A stretch of DNA of 64,000 nt, from the NCBI GenBank assembly GCA_009760855.2, contig WPIO01000136.1:265001-329000 (forward strand), written 5' to 3'. A model generated the notes under the pieces. The model was not told the DNA's origin. It did no database searches and saw only the letters and a program-made list of their open reading frames with translations. Origin of the DNA: Cristatella mucedo. Lineage: Eukaryota; Bryozoa; Phylactolaemata; Cristatellidae. Position numbers and translations under genes: made by a program. This document shows positions 62,503 through 64,000 of the stretch, one piece after another (the first letter of the stretch is position 1; every line of letters begins with the position of its first letter).

Positions 62503-62893
62503 CAGAGGTCGGAAAACTCCGGCCCTTAGGCCAGATCCGGCCTAGCTAGTGCTCCAGTCCGTCCTCGAGGCCCCCTAGCTATTTACTGATGGCTCCGGCC
62601 TAGTTGAGTTGTCTGGTTTCGTTCAGGTTCATTACCACTGTTGCAGCTCAAGTTGTGGCCTGCATGTATTTTTATAACTTGAAACGAAAGTGTCTGACCG
62701 GGGAGGGATGATATATGTCCACCTCTATAATTGCTGTGCATGTGTTTGCGTCTTTTGCGAATGTTTGTTTGTTAGTCTTGCCACGCCCACTCTGCTGACC
62801 TGGTGGAGTGGGCGTGGTTTCTTCTGGCCTACTGTGCCTTCTTGACCTCCTGAAATGGCCTGCCTAGTAGTCCGAAAAGTTTGCCGACCCTTG
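62503..62893 (+). mobile_element. hAT MITE, Charlie/MER20-like ends
   Basis: The left end cagaggtcggaaaactccgg and right end aaagtttgccgacccttg are inverted repeats of the CAGAGGTCGGCAAACT type. Flanks gcacaaac (62495-62502) and gcagaaac (62894-62901) are an 8-bp target duplication with one mismatch, as expected for hAT. About 391 bp, no ORF. Confidence 0.75.
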
Positions 62894-63039
62894 GCAGAAA
62901 CAATGCAATACCAGTAAGATTTACGAAAAAGAGTGTAAAAATACAGCAAAATCTGAGCAGCAGAACTGCTTGCTTTACCAGGGCTCACATACAATACAGG
63001 CAAACCCTCAAGCCCAGTATACACATATGTACAAACACA

Positions 63040-63082
63040 AACACAAACACACTCACACACACACACACACACACACACAGAG
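63040..63082. repeat. (CA)n microsatellite
   Basis: About 40 bases of CA, followed by gagaaagagaaag. Confidence 0.95.
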
Positions 63083-63466
63083 AAAGAGAAAGACGTGTAG
63101 ACCACAGCATTTTATAATGTCCATACTTGTATATCGTCATATTGTACACACACCATTATATTACCTCTACTAATTAAAGCAAGAAAGTCCGTCAGTCACA
63201 TGGCAAGATGCCACGTGGCAAAATGGCGCAGCGTTGCCTTCCGTGACCATACTATGACTACTTCTGCTATGACTCGGCGAAACAAGTCCACAGGGAGGGA
63301 GTAATCATTATGTATTATATATGTTATAATGCTATATATTATAGTATACGTGTGCTGAAATAATATATGCTGTATCATGATATATTAACAGAGAAATATA
63401 TCCAATGTATGTACTACAGACTACATATACTTTAATCTTACTACTGGAAACATTATTTATATAGAC

Positions 63467-63652
63467 CAGTTGTTCTCAACCTGTGGGTCGCGACCCCTTT
63501 GGGGGTCGAATGACCCTTTCATAGGGGTTGCCAAAGACCATCGGAAAACATGCATTTCCTCATTTTTCACACATTGATTTTATGGTTGGGAGTCGCCACA
63601 ACATGAGGAACTGTATTAAGGATCGCGGTATTAGAAAGGTTGAGAACTGTTG
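63467..63652 (+). mobile_element. SPIN-like hAT MITE, 186 bp
   Basis: Left end cagttgttctcaacctgtgg, then gtcgcgacccctttggggg, accctttcataggggtt and accatcggaaaaca. Right end tatggttgggagtcgccaca, atgaggaactgtattaagga and aaaggttgagaactgttg. This is the bipartite structure of SPIN (SPACE INVADERS) MITEs with the internal region deleted. Flanks atatagac (63459-63466) and ctatagac (63653-63660) form an 8-bp target duplication with one mismatch. Confidence 0.88.
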
Positions 63653-63660
63653 CTATAGAC

Positions 63661-64000
63661 GCAAATGTTTCGAGGTTCTCCAACGAGTAAGTGATGGTGC
63701 ACCTATTGCAAGACATACGACCACACATGTTTTTTGGGAAACCAGAGGCTCGAAACAGGCAACAGCAACACGACAAACGAATAACATCCCAAGCAAGCAC
63801 CTATAGCTCAGTTTTGAAAAATAACTTCTGAGTGAGCTCATGTTTACAGCTATAAAGATAAGATGTCGCTTGCTAATGTGCCGCACATACCGTGGAACCT
63901 CTCCATATGCATCCACCTTAAATGAATACTCCCTTTCCATCCTCTCTCTCTTTTTCTCAGTGGATGTATTGAAATTTAAAAACCATACTTTCTACGTCGA
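63661..64000. other. No recognised gene
   Basis: Short frames only; nothing assigned up to the window edge. Confidence 0.35.

Overview
The window is repeat-rich metazoan DNA, most likely from a mollusc and possibly a gastropod. The evidence is small exons separated by kilobase introns with GT/AG borders, two tRNA-derived SINE families, fragments of CR1/L2-like LINEs with a TTATTATTATTA tail, hAT transposons, and a SPIN-type hAT MITE. SPIN is known from tetrapods, a triatomine bug and the pond snail Lymnaea. The taxon is an inference; the sequence does not name the species.

One gene dominates the window. On the minus strand, from about 47.6 kb down to 12.5 kb, I could assemble sixteen exons of a WDR76/Cmr1-type WD-repeat protein. 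All intron phases agree from an ATG at 47621 to a TAG at 12564, which predicts 655 residues. The propeller exons (28.1 to 12.6 kb) are easily recognised. The N-terminal half is unusual: a block of exon 1 plus three small exons (here A, B, B') is present twice, at about 38.2-47.7 kb (distal copy) and 30.8-34.0 kb (proximal copy). Each A-B-B' cassette begins and ends in the same intron phase, so both can be read in one frame. The exon-1 copy in the proximal block has no ATG. A CpG-rich stretch just upstream of the distal exon 1 is the probable promoter.

Layout. 0-0.7 kb: degenerate satellite-like units. 0.7-12.3 kb: repeats, a hAT-like MITE (2.35 kb) and a CpG-rich LTR- or promoter-like block (7.8-8.7 kb). 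12.3-48.2 kb: WDR76 and its introns, which hold most of the SINE and LINE copies, a solo LTR inside a SINE, and large TA, CA and CT microsatellites. 48.2-54 kb: LINE fragments in inverted arrangement and a second CpG-rich block. 54.2-56.8 kb: a decayed TTF/zf-MYM-type hAT transposase with nested SINE and LINE tails. 57.2-58.9 kb: a decayed open reading frame of another widespread transposon-like protein family. 59-62.4 kb: AT-rich DNA without recognisable genes. 62.5-63.7 kb: two hAT MITEs with 8-bp target duplications, the second being SPIN-like.

No rRNA, bona fide tRNA, CRISPR array or prokaryotic operon was seen. Exon borders were read by eye from splice signals, reading frame and remembered family features; no alignment or transcript data were available.
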